Shown: piece by piece, positions 1 to 7,866 of the stretch
Layout of the letters: every line of letters starts with the position of its first letter
Position numbering within the stretch: position 1 is the first letter of the stretch
NCBI GenBank assembly: GCA_016213845.1
Contig: JACQZN010000107.1
Coordinates: 1-33,197, forward strand
Origin: Candidatus Wallbacteria bacterium
GTDB taxonomy: Bacteria; Muiribacteriota; UBA6191; JACPRK01
Length of the DNA stretch: 33,197 nt
Reading direction: 5' to 3'
Notes under the pieces: generated by a model
Seen by the model: only the letters and a program-made list of their open reading frames with translations
Databases searched by the model: none
What the model was told of the DNA's origin: nothing
Program-made: the position numbers and the translations under genes

Positions 1-3
1 GAA

Positions 4-91
4 AACAGGCAACAGGGAACGGAAAAACCCTGTCCTGGTCAAGTCATTTCCCATTGCCTGTTCCCGGTCCCCGGTTGCCTGTTCCCTGTTC
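4..91. repeat. Degenerate heptamer repeats, two arms
   Basis: Units of exactly 7 nt are visible: AACAGGC (4-10), AACAGGG (11-17), then TTGCCTG (54-60), TTCCCGG (61-67), TCCCCGG (68-74), TTGCCTG (75-81), TTCCCTG (82-88). The first arm is the reverse complement type of the second, so the stretch could fold on itself. It is non-coding and lies upstream of the first gene. The 7-nt period resembles the STRR heptanucleotide repeats known in filamentous cyanobacteria; any relationship is inference. Confidence 0.7.
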
Positions 92-135
92 GTTTTTCCG
101 AGGAATCCCGGGCGGATCGTAATTCTCCGACACGC

Positions 136-170
136 TCCTAGTCACTACTCGCTCCTGCCTCCCAGCCTGC
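136..170. repeat. Second, weaker heptamer array
   Basis: Successive 7-mers TCCTAGT, CACTACT, CGCTCCT, GCCTCCC, AGCCTGC keep a pyrimidine-rich pattern in register but diverge more than the array at 54-88. It ends 68 nt before the chosen start codon at 238. Confidence 0.45.
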
Positions 171-222
171 AACCTTGAACCGCGCGGGCCGGTATGTGTA
201 CGTAGACTCCGGTCCGACCGCG

Positions 223-231
223 AGAAGGAGG
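223..231 (+). promoter_or_regulatory. Strong Shine-Dalgarno deciding a TTG start
   Basis: AGAAGGAGG lies 6 nt upstream of TTG at 238. This is near-complete complementarity to the 16S 3' end, while the more upstream TTG at 175 has no such site. It moves the start of the first gene to 238. Confidence 0.75.
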
Positions 232-237
232 CTCATT

Positions 238-2079
238 TTGCTTTCCCGAATCCAGAGTGGGGCGGCTCTGCTGCTTCCCGTATTCCTGTCAGTGGTTCTT
301 TCCCCGGCCTACGCGACCGATGCCGCGCAGCCGTCGCTGGGCGATAGCCTCGCGGCGCTCAGGGCCCGTCATGGGCCGATGCTGCCGGTGCTGGACGCCA
401 GCGACTTCCGGCATCCGGCGGAGCGCCAGATCGTCAAGACGCTGATGGAGGAGAACCCGGGCATCCGGGATCTGGTCGACCAGGTCAAGAAGGACCAGGT
501 GAAGCAGGTCGTGGAGAAGGACCGCTTCTACATGTTGAATGCGGTCCAGGTCGGACCGAACCAGTACCCCTCTGTTCACGCGGTCGCCAAGCGCGCGGCG
601 GCGACGCTCGGGCTGGGCGCCAGTTACAAGCTGTTCATCCTCAACGATCCGCAGATGCAGACGGACGTCTTCGGGTTCGTGAGGCACGACCACTACGGCA
701 ACAGCTTCTCCGACTTCACCATCCGGCTCAACTCGGGCCTCGTGAAGGCGCTGACGGAGCAGGAGCTGGCCTTCGCGATCGGCCGGGAGATGGGCCACGT
801 GAAGGCGAACCACCGCTTCTACTCCGGCCTGATGTGGGCCTACCAGTCGAAGAGCAACAAGCTGCCGCGCCTCTACCCGGAGGACAAGCCCGAAAAAGCG
901 CCGGGCATGAACGGTGCCCTGCGCCTGCTGTTCGAGCGCGCTCCCGAGCCCTCGCGCATCAGCGAGTTCACAGCCGATCGGGCCGGCCTGGTGGCGTGCG
1001 GCGATCCGAACGCCGCGTACTCCGCGCTGGCGAAGCTGGCCTCAGGCGACCTCGAGGGCACTGGCAAGGTCGACATCGAAGAGTTCCTGAAGCAGGCCCG
1101 GACCACGGGCGCCGCGATCGACGCGGCCCGCCTGCAGGAGGTCCTGGGGCAGCAGGGATTCCAGCCCTACACGATCACGCGCGTCCGCGAGCTATCGGAC
1201 TTCGCCGATTCGGGAGACTACCAGGTTGCCTCGGGGCGGATCGCCGATCCGTTCCAGAGCGGGCTGGCGGCCTTCCACGAGCTCTCCTCGGAGCTGGCCG
1301 ACTTCCGGTCTCGGCTCGAGGCGTTCGACAAGGATCCAAAGAACGCTCGGCTGGAGTCGCTGGTGCGCGAGTCGCTGAAGGGCTCGCTCGAGAAGCTCGT
1401 CACGGCACGCGTGGCACCGGCCGGCGAACTGGAAGAGCTGCTGGCGGTCCACGTCATCACGACCGGGCTAACCAGCCCCAACGCGCCCTTCGACGCGCTG
1501 GCGGGTTTCGTCCGCCGCAAGGGCGACGGTCGGCCGCTGGCGGGATTGCTGGCGAAGCTCGGCGAAAAGCTGGCGTACTACATCGCGCGGCCGGACCTGA
1601 CACCGGAGGCGCGCACGCTGGCGGAGGCTCGCCTGGCGACGGTCAAGCAGCTTTCCGCGCTCGCGCCGGCTGCCGGCCGCAAGTCACGCCGGACCGCCGG
1701 GTGGGCCGAACCGGTCGACCTGGCCGCGGCGCTTTCCAAGCCGCTGGTCCGCCTCAAGGAAGAGGCCGAGTCGGGTGACAAGGAGAGCTTCTTCGGCACG
1801 GTGAGCGACCTGCGGCCGCTGTTGCGAGAGACGTTCATCTCGCTGGTCGGGCAACTGGGCGCCGATCACGCCGCCGGGCTGATCGAGTACGCCGCACCGA
1901 TTCGCGGCGAGGCCGCTCTGGCCGCCGAGCAGGTGCGCGGCGCCGGGAAGGACGCAGCCAAGCTGGGCGAGCTGTTCGACTCGTACTTCGAGAAGTACAG
2001 CGGCTTCCTGAAGCGCATCCCGTTCTTCATCGTGAAGCGATACCTGAAGAACATGGACATCCCGGTGCCGGCCCGGTGA
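238..2079 (+). CDS. Secreted M48-like protein with degenerate zinc motif
   Basis: Resembles M48 family metallopeptidases (BepA/HtpX-like zinc proteases of the envelope). The TTG start at 238 is chosen for its Shine-Dalgarno site and because it gives a clean signal peptide: basic n-region, hydrophobic core LLLPVFLSVVL, and cleavage after AYA near residue 26. The mature protein has the M48 core and a long helical C-terminal half, about 613 residues in all. The usual HExxH reads R183-E-M-G-H187, so the first zinc-binding histidine is arginine. The downstream E243 and D247 (SEFTADRAG) are kept. By family knowledge, loss of a zinc histidine should abolish or cripple catalysis, so I infer a pseudoprotease or regulatory partner. 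The next gene is an intact paralogue 71 nt downstream, probably in the same operon. A read error at the codon is an alternative, but CGG for CAC/CAT needs two changes. Confidence 0.8.
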   Translation: MLSRIQSGAALLLPVFLSVVLSPAYATDAAQPSLGDSLAALRARHGPMLPVLDASDFRHPAERQIVKTLMEENPGIRDLVDQVKKDQVKQVVEKDRFYMLNAVQVGPNQYPSVHAVAKRAAATLGLGASYKLFILNDPQMQTDVFGFVRHDHYGNSFSDFTIRLNSGLVKALTEQELAFAIGREMGHVKANHRFYSGLMWAYQSKSNKLPRLYPEDKPEKAPGMNGALRLLFERAPEPSRISEFTADRAGLVACGDPNAAYSALAKLASGDLEGTGKVDIEEFLKQARTTGAAIDAARLQEVLGQQGFQPYTITRVRELSDFADSGDYQVASGRIADPFQSGLAAFHELSSELADFRSRLEAFDKDPKNARLESLVRESLKGSLEKLVTARVAPAGELEELLAVHVITTGLTSPNAPFDALAGFVRRKGDGRPLAGLLAKLGEKLAYYIARPDLTPEARTLAEARLATVKQLSALAPAAGRKSRRTAGWAEPVDLAAALSKPLVRLKEEAESGDKESFFGTVSDLRPLLRETFISLVGQLGADHAAGLIEYAAPIRGEAALAAEQVRGAGKDAAKLGELFDSYFEKYSGFLKRIPFFIVKRYLKNMDIPVPAR

Positions 2080-2150
2080 GCGGCGCGGGACCATCCCTCG
2101 AATCGAACTCGAACGAATCCGACAAGCTTTCGAACAAAGTGAGGCCCATC

Positions 2151-3725
2151 ATGATGAACCGGACACTTGCCCTGGCCCTGGCGGCGGCCTTGACCGTCGC
2201 CCTGCCCACGCTCCCGGCCGCGCCCGCGGCGCCCGTCACCGAGAAGACCGCCAGCGACTTCGCGGCCTTCGCCCAGCAGTACGCCGCGCTCTTCGAGAAG
2301 ATCGAGCTCGGCGACTTCCGCCATCCCTACGAGCGCACGGTGGTTGCGGAGTTGATGAAGGACCAGAAGGTCATCGACCTGATGCCCGAGGTGGAGCAGG
2401 TCCTCAAGGACATCAACGAGACCTACCACGCCCAGCATCTGCTGAAGGGCGTGCTGGTCAGCGAGAAGCAGTTCCCCGAGATCTACAAGGTCGCCTGCGA
2501 GAACGCCGACCGGCTCGCCATGCCGCGCAAGTTCCGCATCTACATCATGAACAGCGCTGACATGAACGCCTACACCTGGAGCAGCGACGTCAACGATTAC
2601 GGCGTGGCGCTCTACAGCGGCATCATCAAGGCGCTGAGCCCGGGCGAGCTGCGCTACGTGCTGGCCCACGAGATGGGCCACGTGAAGTCGGGCCACATCC
2701 GCACGGCTGTTGCCGTGCAGCTCTACGCCAAGAAGTACGCGGCGCTTCCGGACGTCTTCGGCAAGAAGAAGACGATCCTTCCGGACGCCCCCAAGGCGGG
2801 CGCCGAGGAAGGGCTGGCCAAGAAGATGATGAAGCTCAACGCGCTCTTCGGCGCAGGCGACCTGCCGAGGGCCGTCGGCCTCGACCTGACGCAGCGCGTC
2901 GTGAAGTCGGCGGCCGAGATCGAGGTCAACGCCACGCAGGAAGCCAACCTGGCGCTGCTCGACCAGGCCAAGGAGTACAGCGCCGATCGCGCCGGCATCG
3001 TCGCCAGCGGCGTGCGTGACGACTCCCTCAAGGGCCTGGTCAAGCTGGCCAGCGGCAACGTGGGCGAGCTCGGCGGCTTCGACCTGGGCAGCTACCTGGC
3101 CCAGATCGACCAGATCCTGGGCAGCCTCGACCGCGAAAAGCTGCGCAGTCTCCTGGGCCAGGAAGGCGACCACGCCTACACGCTGATGCGCGTCGGAGAG
3201 CTCGACCTCTACCACGCCTCCGACGACTACCGGCGCGCCAGCGCCGGCCGCGACACCGACACCTACGGCGAGATGCTGCGCGCCGGCTTCCAGATCGGCG
3301 CCAGCCTCCAGGAGAAGTCCGCTGCGCTCGAGAAGTTCCAGAAGAGCGCCGACTCGATCGAGATGAACGCGCTGGAGCGCCGCCTGCGCATCAAGGAGCT
3401 CACCGAGGCCGTGGCGCTGCGCGTCAAGGCAGACGGCGAGCTGCGGCCGATGCTGCTCGTGACCGTGCTCGACGCGGGCCTGGGAATCCCGAACGCTTTC
3501 TTCGACCGGCTGGAAGGTTTCCTGCGTGAGAAGAAGAACGGGCAGCCAGTGCTGGGCCTTCTGGCCGACCTGGAGGACAAGATTCGCGGCCGTCTCACCC
3601 GCCCGGATCTACCGCCCTCGGAGAAGCCCGAGCTGGAGCGCAAGCTGCACGTCGTCGGCGAGCTCAAGGCGCTGAAGCCCGGCGCTTCGAGCGGCTCCTC
3701 CTCGACAACGACGGACGAGGAGTAG
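2151..3725 (+). CDS. Secreted M48-family zinc metallopeptidase
   Basis: Predicted envelope zinc protease. H173-E-M-G-H177 supplies two zinc histidines and the catalytic glutamate, and E275 in KEYSADRAG is the likely third ligand with the conserved Asp four residues on. ATG 2151 is preferred (GAGG six bases upstream) over a GTG at 2076 that overlaps the previous stop. It gives a signal peptide MMNRTLALALAAAL... ending near APAAP. Length is about 524 residues. The C-terminal region parallels the upstream protein, including a shared GF(V/L)R...G(R/Q)P...GLLA...RPDL pattern, so the two genes are tandem paralogues. The C-terminus is Ser/Thr-rich. A hairpin follows 17 nt after the stop. The substrate is unknown; in BepA-like proteins it is misassembled outer-membrane protein, which is only an analogy here. 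Confidence 0.85.
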   Translation: MMNRTLALALAAALTVALPTLPAAPAAPVTEKTASDFAAFAQQYAALFEKIELGDFRHPYERTVVAELMKDQKVIDLMPEVEQVLKDINETYHAQHLLKGVLVSEKQFPEIYKVACENADRLAMPRKFRIYIMNSADMNAYTWSSDVNDYGVALYSGIIKALSPGELRYVLAHEMGHVKSGHIRTAVAVQLYAKKYAALPDVFGKKKTILPDAPKAGAEEGLAKKMMKLNALFGAGDLPRAVGLDLTQRVVKSAAEIEVNATQEANLALLDQAKEYSADRAGIVASGVRDDSLKGLVKLASGNVGELGGFDLGSYLAQIDQILGSLDREKLRSLLGQEGDHAYTLMRVGELDLYHASDDYRRASAGRDTDTYGEMLRAGFQIGASLQEKSAALEKFQKSADSIEMNALERRLRIKELTEAVALRVKADGELRPMLLVTVLDAGLGIPNAFFDRLEGFLREKKNGQPVLGLLADLEDKIRGRLTRPDLPPSEKPELERKLHVVGELKALKPGASSGSSSTTTDEE

Positions 3726-3732
3726 GAAAGCT

Positions 3733-3753
3733 CTAGGCCGCAGGCCGCAGGCC
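3733..3753. repeat. Heptamer repeats (AGGCCGC type)
   Basis: TAGGCCG, CAGGCCG, CAGGCCG repeat at a 7-nt period, 8 nt after the stop of the M48 gene. They merge into the hairpin at 3743-3780. Confidence 0.55.
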
Positions 3754-3780
3754 GAAGCGCCATCGCTTCGGCCCGCGGCC
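3743..3780. terminator. GC-rich hairpin between convergent genes
   Basis: GGCCGC, A, GGCCGAAGCG, loop CCAT, CGCTTCGGCC, C, GCGGCC. This is a 10-bp perfect inner stem plus 6 bp outer stem with one A/C mismatch. It sits between the 3' ends of the M48 gene (+) and the kinase gene (-), so it may end transcription from either side. There is no clear U-tract, so it could instead be a repeat-derived palindrome. Confidence 0.5.
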
Positions 3781-3876
3781 TTCCGTGCATTCCGGCGCTC
3801 CTCCCCCGTGCGAGCGCCTGCCCCCCCCTTCCCCCTGTTCCCCGACGCCCGCCCCCGAAGCCTGGCGTCCCCCAAG

Positions 3877-3911
3877 CCTCAAGCCTCACTCCTCAAGCCT
3901 CAAGCCTCACT
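3877..3911. repeat. Perfect heptamer array abutting a stop codon
   Basis: Five units in register: CCTCAAG, CCTCACT, CCTCAAG, CCTCAAG, CCTCACT, followed at once by CCTAG, whose CTA (3913-3915) is the kinase stop codon on the minus strand. Weaker 7-nt periodicity extends left to about 3826. Confidence 0.75.
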
Positions 3912-3912
3912 C

Positions 3913-5262
3913 CTAGAATCGCTTCGCGTACACGAACACGGCCAAGGCGACCAGCAAGACGCTGGCGACGGCCAGGCCAATCTGCAGCCAGGGGGCGGAG
4001 GAGCGGGAGGCGGCGGCGCGGACGCCGCTCTTGGAGGGCGGGCGCAGCATGCGCGCGGACTGCGGGCCCGTACCGGGTGGCGGGACGGCGACGCGGCTGA
4101 GCGAGACGTCTTCGAGCCGCTTGATGGCTTTGCCGACAGCGATACCGAAATCGCGGGCGGTCTGGAACCGGTCCATCATCGACTTGGCGATGGCGCGGGC
4201 GACGAGGTCGTCGAGGAAGGCGGGGACCTTGGAGTTGGCCTTGCTGACGGGCGGTGGGATGTCGTGGACCTGCTTCTGCAGGATCTCCTGGATGTCGCTG
4301 CCCTTGTAGAGGTAACGGCCCGCAAGGAGCTCCCAGAGCATAATCCCGGTGGCGTACAGGTCCGTCTGATGGTTGACGGGCCGGCCCTGGGCCTGCTCGG
4401 GGGACATGTAGGACGGGGTGCCCAGAATGGCGCCCGAGAAGGTCCGCCTGGAATCGCCGCCGACCGTCTTGCGAACCTGGGGCCGGGCGGGCATGTCGTG
4501 GATGCCCGAGACGACCAGCGTGGAGTGGCTGCTCGAGAGACTCGGTTCATCCACCGGAGTATCCGTGTTGTCTTCAGGGGGCGCGGGGTCCGGCTCGATG
4601 TCGAGACCATGGGACTTCGCCAATCCGAAGTCGGCGATCTTGACGTAGCCGAATTTGGTCAGCAGGACGTTCTCTGGTTTGATGTCGCGGTGGACGACGC
4701 CCAGGCCGTGGGCGTAGTCCAGCCCCTTCAGCACCTGCTCGACGATCTCGAGGGCACGCTTGGGCGGCAGGACCAGGTTCCTGTCCAGCTCCTCCTTGAG
4801 CGTCACGCCGTCGACCAGCTCGAACACCATGTAGTGGTGGGCACCTTCGTGGCCGACCTCCAGCAGCTTGACGATGTGCTGATGGTCCATCTTCGCCAGG
4901 AGCTGCCCCTCCATCTCGAAGCGCTTCGTCAGCTCGGGGAGGCCATCGAAGAGGAGGCTCTTGATGGCCACACGGCGGCCCGTCGAGTTCTCGATCGCCT
5001 TGTGGACCACGCCCATCCCGCCCTCGCCCAGCTTGCGGAACGGGCGGTACTTGGCGCGAAAGTCGGGAGTATCGATCAGCTCAGGCAGCGACTTGGAGCC
5101 GCTCGAGACGACCTGCAGGAACTTCAGCCGAACGTCGTGGCCGCCGCCCGAGATGAATGCCTTGAGAATGGTCTTGCAAGAGCCGCAGGCGAAGACCTCC
5201 CCCAGCTTGTCGGCTCCGGTCGACTGTGGAGCATTGCAGACCGGGCAGGCGCCTGGCTTCAT
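3913..5262 (-). CDS. Zinc-ribbon Ser/Thr protein kinase, tail-anchored
   Basis: Hanks-type kinase of about 449 residues. N-terminal CxxC pairs C6/C9 and C26/C29 form a zinc ribbon. The kinase domain runs from about residue 72 to 370: Gly-rich loop GEGGMG (79-84), VAIK with K101, HRDIKPEN with D193, and DFG 211-213. Between DFG and the SPE motif (287-289) lie about 78 residues rather than the usual 25-35. This insert is acidic and Ser/Thr-rich and looks like a phospho-acceptor loop. A single hydrophobic segment (about 426-445) ends in AKRF, so the protein should be anchored by its C-terminus with the kinase cytoplasmic. The gene starts 39 nt after the DHH phosphoesterase stop. An extended -10-like TGCTACAAT lies just upstream of the ATG, suggesting its own nearly leaderless transcript. 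Confidence 0.92.
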   Translation of the reverse strand: MKPGACPVCNAPQSTGADKLGEVFACGSCKTILKAFISGGGHDVRLKFLQVVSSGSKSLPELIDTPDFRAKYRPFRKLGEGGMGVVHKAIENSTGRRVAIKSLLFDGLPELTKRFEMEGQLLAKMDHQHIVKLLEVGHEGAHHYMVFELVDGVTLKEELDRNLVLPPKRALEIVEQVLKGLDYAHGLGVVHRDIKPENVLLTKFGYVKIADFGLAKSHGLDIEPDPAPPEDNTDTPVDEPSLSSSHSTLVVSGIHDMPARPQVRKTVGGDSRRTFSGAILGTPSYMSPEQAQGRPVNHQTDLYATGIMLWELLAGRYLYKGSDIQEILQKQVHDIPPPVSKANSKVPAFLDDLVARAIAKSMMDRFQTARDFGIAVGKAIKRLEDVSLSRVAVPPPGTGPQSARMLRPPSKSGVRAAASRSSAPWLQIGLAVASVLLVALAVFVYAKRF

Positions 5263-5271
5263 CGCGCCGGA

Positions 5272-5280
5272 ATTGTAGCA
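5272..5280 (-). promoter_or_regulatory. Possible extended -10 promoter for the kinase
   Basis: On the minus strand TGCTACAAT matches TGnTATAAT with one difference in the hexamer. No convincing -35 is present. The predicted start of transcription would be only a few bases before the ATG at 5262. Confidence 0.3.
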
Positions 5281-5301
5281 GAGCCCTTGGACGCAGGAGC
5301 G

Positions 5302-6375
5302 TCAGCAGACCAGGGCGGCTACCGGCCATCCCGGGCCACACGCCAGCGCCTGTGAGCGAGGCCGAACGTCCCGGCCGGCTACGAGCCGCGCCGCGGCCGG
5401 CAACAGCTTGTCCCGGATCTCCGAGAGCGGCCCTGGCCAGTTGCAGCCCGCCGCGTTCTTGTGGCCACCGCCGCCGAAACCGCGCGCCAGTTCGCCGACG
5501 TCGATGTCCCCGACCGACCTGAGCTCCACGAGCGTTTGCCTGGGGCCGCGCTCCTCGAAGGTGATGCCCAGGCGGACGCCGCGAATCGTGGTCACCTTCC
5601 CGGGGATCGCGGCGACGTCCTCGGCGGCCGCCCCCGAGCGGCGCAGCATCCCGCGCGTCACCTCGACCCAGGCCAGCCGTCCGTCCTCGCCGGTCGAGAG
5701 CTCCGAGAGCGCCAGCCCCAGGAGCCGCATCGCCTCGAGCGGCCGCTCTTCGTACACAGCCCGGTAGAGCCGGTCGTGCCGCGCGCCGCATTCGATCAGC
5801 TCGGAAGCGACCCGAAAGGTCTCGTGAGTCGTGTTCGGGTAGCGAAAGTAGCCGGTGTCGGTCATGAGCCCCGTGAAGAGCGCGGTGGCCAGAGGCTCGT
5901 CGAGCTGCACTCCCAGCGCCTTGGCGACCCGGTAGAGGATGTGGCAGCTCGCCGGGGCCGAGACGTCGACGCAGTTGACCTGCCCGTAGAGCTCGTTGCC
6001 GGGATGGTGATCGATGTTCACGACCACGCGCGCCGGCCAGCGCTCGCGCCAGTCGTACCCGGTGCGCGCCAGCGTCGGCGTGTCGACCACCAGGCAGGTG
6101 TCGGCGACCGGCCCGGTATCCTCGGTGAGCTCGATGAGGTCGATATCCGGCAGGAACTTCAGCTCCTGGGGGATCGGGCCGCGGTTGACCGCCCGGAACG
6201 GCTTGCCGAGCTGCCGGAGGATCTGGATGAGCGCCGTCACGCCGCCCAGGTTGTCGCCATCGGGGCGCAGGTGGCTGGTGACGAGAAAGTCGGTGCCTTC
6301 GCGGATAGCGCGGACGACTCGGTCGATCGAGGCGTCCGCCGGGTCCATCGTGAGAGTGTCTTTTCCTGGGTTCAT
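5302..6375 (-). CDS. DHH/DHHA1 phosphoesterase, NrnA-like
   Basis: Bifunctional oligoribonuclease/pAp phosphatase-type protein, cytoplasmic, Mn-dependent in the family; it degrades nanoRNAs or 3'-phosphoadenosine 5'-phosphate. Motif I is H35-L-R-P-D39-G-D41, the DHH triad is D122-H-H124, and a C-terminal GGGGHKNAAG marks the DHHA1 substrate-binding domain. Length is about 357 residues, slightly above the typical 320-350, with a short Pro/Ala/Arg-containing tail after the DHHA1 domain. ATG 6375 begins 30 nt after the stop of the solute-binding gene; ATG 6348 is an alternative. The reading frame stays open further upstream, but that part overlaps the neighbouring gene and has low-complexity composition. 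The window has a second, divergent DHH protein at 21090-22175. Confidence 0.9.
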   Translation of the reverse strand: MNPGKDTLTMDPADASIDRVVRAIREGTDFLVTSHLRPDGDNLGGVTALIQILRQLGKPFRAVNRGPIPQELKFLPDIDLIELTEDTGPVADTCLVVDTPTLARTGYDWRERWPARVVVNIDHHPGNELYGQVNCVDVSAPASCHILYRVAKALGVQLDEPLATALFTGLMTDTGYFRYPNTTHETFRVASELIECGARHDRLYRAVYEERPLEAMRLLGLALSELSTGEDGRLAWVEVTRGMLRRSGAAAEDVAAIPGKVTTIRGVRLGITFEERGPRQTLVELRSVGDIDVGELARGFGGGGHKNAAGCNWPGPLSEIRDKLLPAAARLVAGRDVRPRSQALACGPGWPVAALVC

Positions 6376-6404
6376 CGTGGTATCGCCGGGACCTCTCCCG
6401 ACCC

Positions 6405-7718
6405 TCACCGCGCAGCGTGACGCCGCGCGAGCTTCGCGTTGATTTCCTTGTTTGCGGCGGCCAGCCGCTCCCGGGCGTTCCCGCGCTCCTGCAGAGCCTG
6501 GGTCATCGCCTGGCTCAGCACCTTGCGACAGTCGACCCACTCCGGGAACCTGGGCTCAAACGTTGCCGACTCCATCTGGCTGATCGCCACCCCCGCCGTC
6601 GGATCGAGCTTCAGCCACTCGGTCCAGACCTTCGACTTCGTCGCCGAGCGACGGACCGGGATGTAGTTGGTCTTGATCGCCCAGAAGGTCGTGTTCTCGG
6701 TGGCGCTGAAGAACTGGATGAACTCCCAGGCTGCCCGCTGCTGCTCGGGCGAGGCCTTGCGGAAGATTCCGACATTGGTGCCCGCCACGATCGAGGCGCG
6801 CCGCGCACCCTGCGGGATCGGAGCCATCCCCATGTCGAAGCGGATCATCGGCTTCATGAACGCCTTGGAAACCGACGACGTCAGCACCATGGCCACCTTG
6901 CCGGCGACATACTCGTTCTGCGGCTCGAACTCCGTGGAGCGCAACGCGAACGGCCTGGGCCCGCTGGAGGCGTCGATCCAGTACTCGAGCGCCTCCACTG
7001 CCGGCGGCCGGTCGAAGTTCGCCGAGCGCCCGTCCTCGCTCAGAAACGTCCCCCCGTTCTGGAGCACCATACAGAGGTAGAGCCACGGGTCGACCGCGAA
7101 GCTCCAGCCCCAGATATCGTTGCGGCCGTCGCCGTTGGTGTCCCGCGTCAGCTTGCGCCCGTACTCGGCAAACTCGGCCCACGTGGCCGGAGGTCGGTCC
7201 GGGTCGAGCCCCGCCGCCAGGAACAGGTCGCGGTTGTAGTAGAGCACCGGGAAGCTCTTGTTGAACGGCATCGCCAGCACCTGGCCGTCGAACGTGACGT
7301 CCTCCATCAGCACCGGATAGACGTCCTCGCGGTCGAATCCGGGCTCGGCCAGCATCGGCCTCAGGTCGAGGATCGCCTCCTGACCCCGATCGCGATTGAG
7401 GTACGCCGTCCACGCCTCGTACATCTGCGCCATCACCGGCGGTTGGCCCGCCACCACCGAGGTCCGGATCTTCTGCGCGAGCAGGTCGTAGCCGCCCTGG
7501 TAGACCGCCTCGACCGGCGTCCGGGGGTGCAGCGCGTTGAACTTCTCGATGATCACGCGCATCGTCTTGCCCAGATCCCCCGCCATCGAGTGCCAGAACG
7601 TGACCGGCTGCACCCGCCCCCGCTCCGGCTCGGCGCCTCCCCAGCCGCACCCGCCCGCCAGCAACCCGGCCACGGCCACCGCCGTCGCCACCCCCAGCGC
7701 TCGTATCCGACCAGACAA
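6405..7718 (-). CDS. ABC sugar-type solute-binding lipoprotein
   Basis: Family 1 extracellular solute-binding protein (carbohydrate ABC transporters), about 437 residues. The TTG start at 7718 is set by GGGAGG 5 nt upstream. The N-terminus (RIRALGVATAVAVAGLLAGGC) is a lipoprotein signal with C24 as the likely lipidated cysteine, so the protein is predicted to be membrane-tethered in the periplasm. Family features include VTFWHSMAG near the mature N-terminus, the substrate-cleft pattern MPFNKSFPVLYYNRDLF, the loop DTNGDGRND before WGWSF, and C-terminal NYIPVRRSA. No MalF/MalG permeases or ATPase lie within this window, so it is an orphan here and could work with a distant transporter or as a sensor. 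A good sigma70-type promoter precedes it. The DHH gene follows after 30 nt and probably shares the transcript. Confidence 0.9.
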   Translation of the reverse strand: MSGRIRALGVATAVAVAGLLAGGCGWGGAEPERGRVQPVTFWHSMAGDLGKTMRVIIEKFNALHPRTPVEAVYQGGYDLLAQKIRTSVVAGQPPVMAQMYEAWTAYLNRDRGQEAILDLRPMLAEPGFDREDVYPVLMEDVTFDGQVLAMPFNKSFPVLYYNRDLFLAAGLDPDRPPATWAEFAEYGRKLTRDTNGDGRNDIWGWSFAVDPWLYLCMVLQNGGTFLSEDGRSANFDRPPAVEALEYWIDASSGPRPFALRSTEFEPQNEYVAGKVAMVLTSSVSKAFMKPMIRFDMGMAPIPQGARRASIVAGTNVGIFRKASPEQQRAAWEFIQFFSATENTTFWAIKTNYIPVRRSATKSKVWTEWLKLDPTAGVAISQMESATFEPRFPEWVDCRKVLSQAMTQALQERGNARERLAAANKEINAKLARRHAAR

Positions 7719-7757
7719 CCTTTCCTCCCGTGCCTCCCTCGATCGGGGAAACGTGGG

Positions 7758-7786
7758 AGTGTACCACACGTATGCCCAAGGATCAA
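7758..7786 (-). promoter_or_regulatory. Sigma70-like promoter of solute-binding gene
   Basis: Minus strand: -35 TTGATC (7786-7781), 17-nt spacer, -10 TACACT (7763-7758), preceded by TG in the extended -10 position. Predicted transcription starts near 7751, leaving a short leader with the Shine-Dalgarno site before TTG 7718. Confidence 0.6.
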
Positions 7787-7866
7787 CGGCTGCTTCACTC
7801 CCGTCGCTCGCCTGGGTCGTGCCGGTGCTTGAATCAACGAGCGGGCCTTGATAGCCTCTGGGCGGG

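Noticed and set aside
175..237. Upstream TTG start of the first M48-like gene
   Set aside because: No Shine-Dalgarno site, and it would put 21 polar residues before the signal peptide; TTG 238 fits better.
3877..3911. Short regular repeats as a CRISPR array
   Set aside because: Units are 7 nt with no spacers and no cas genes nearby.
3808..5355. 515-codon plus-strand frame opposite the kinase
   Set aside because: Low-complexity shadow that begins inside the heptamer region; kinase motifs are on the other strand.
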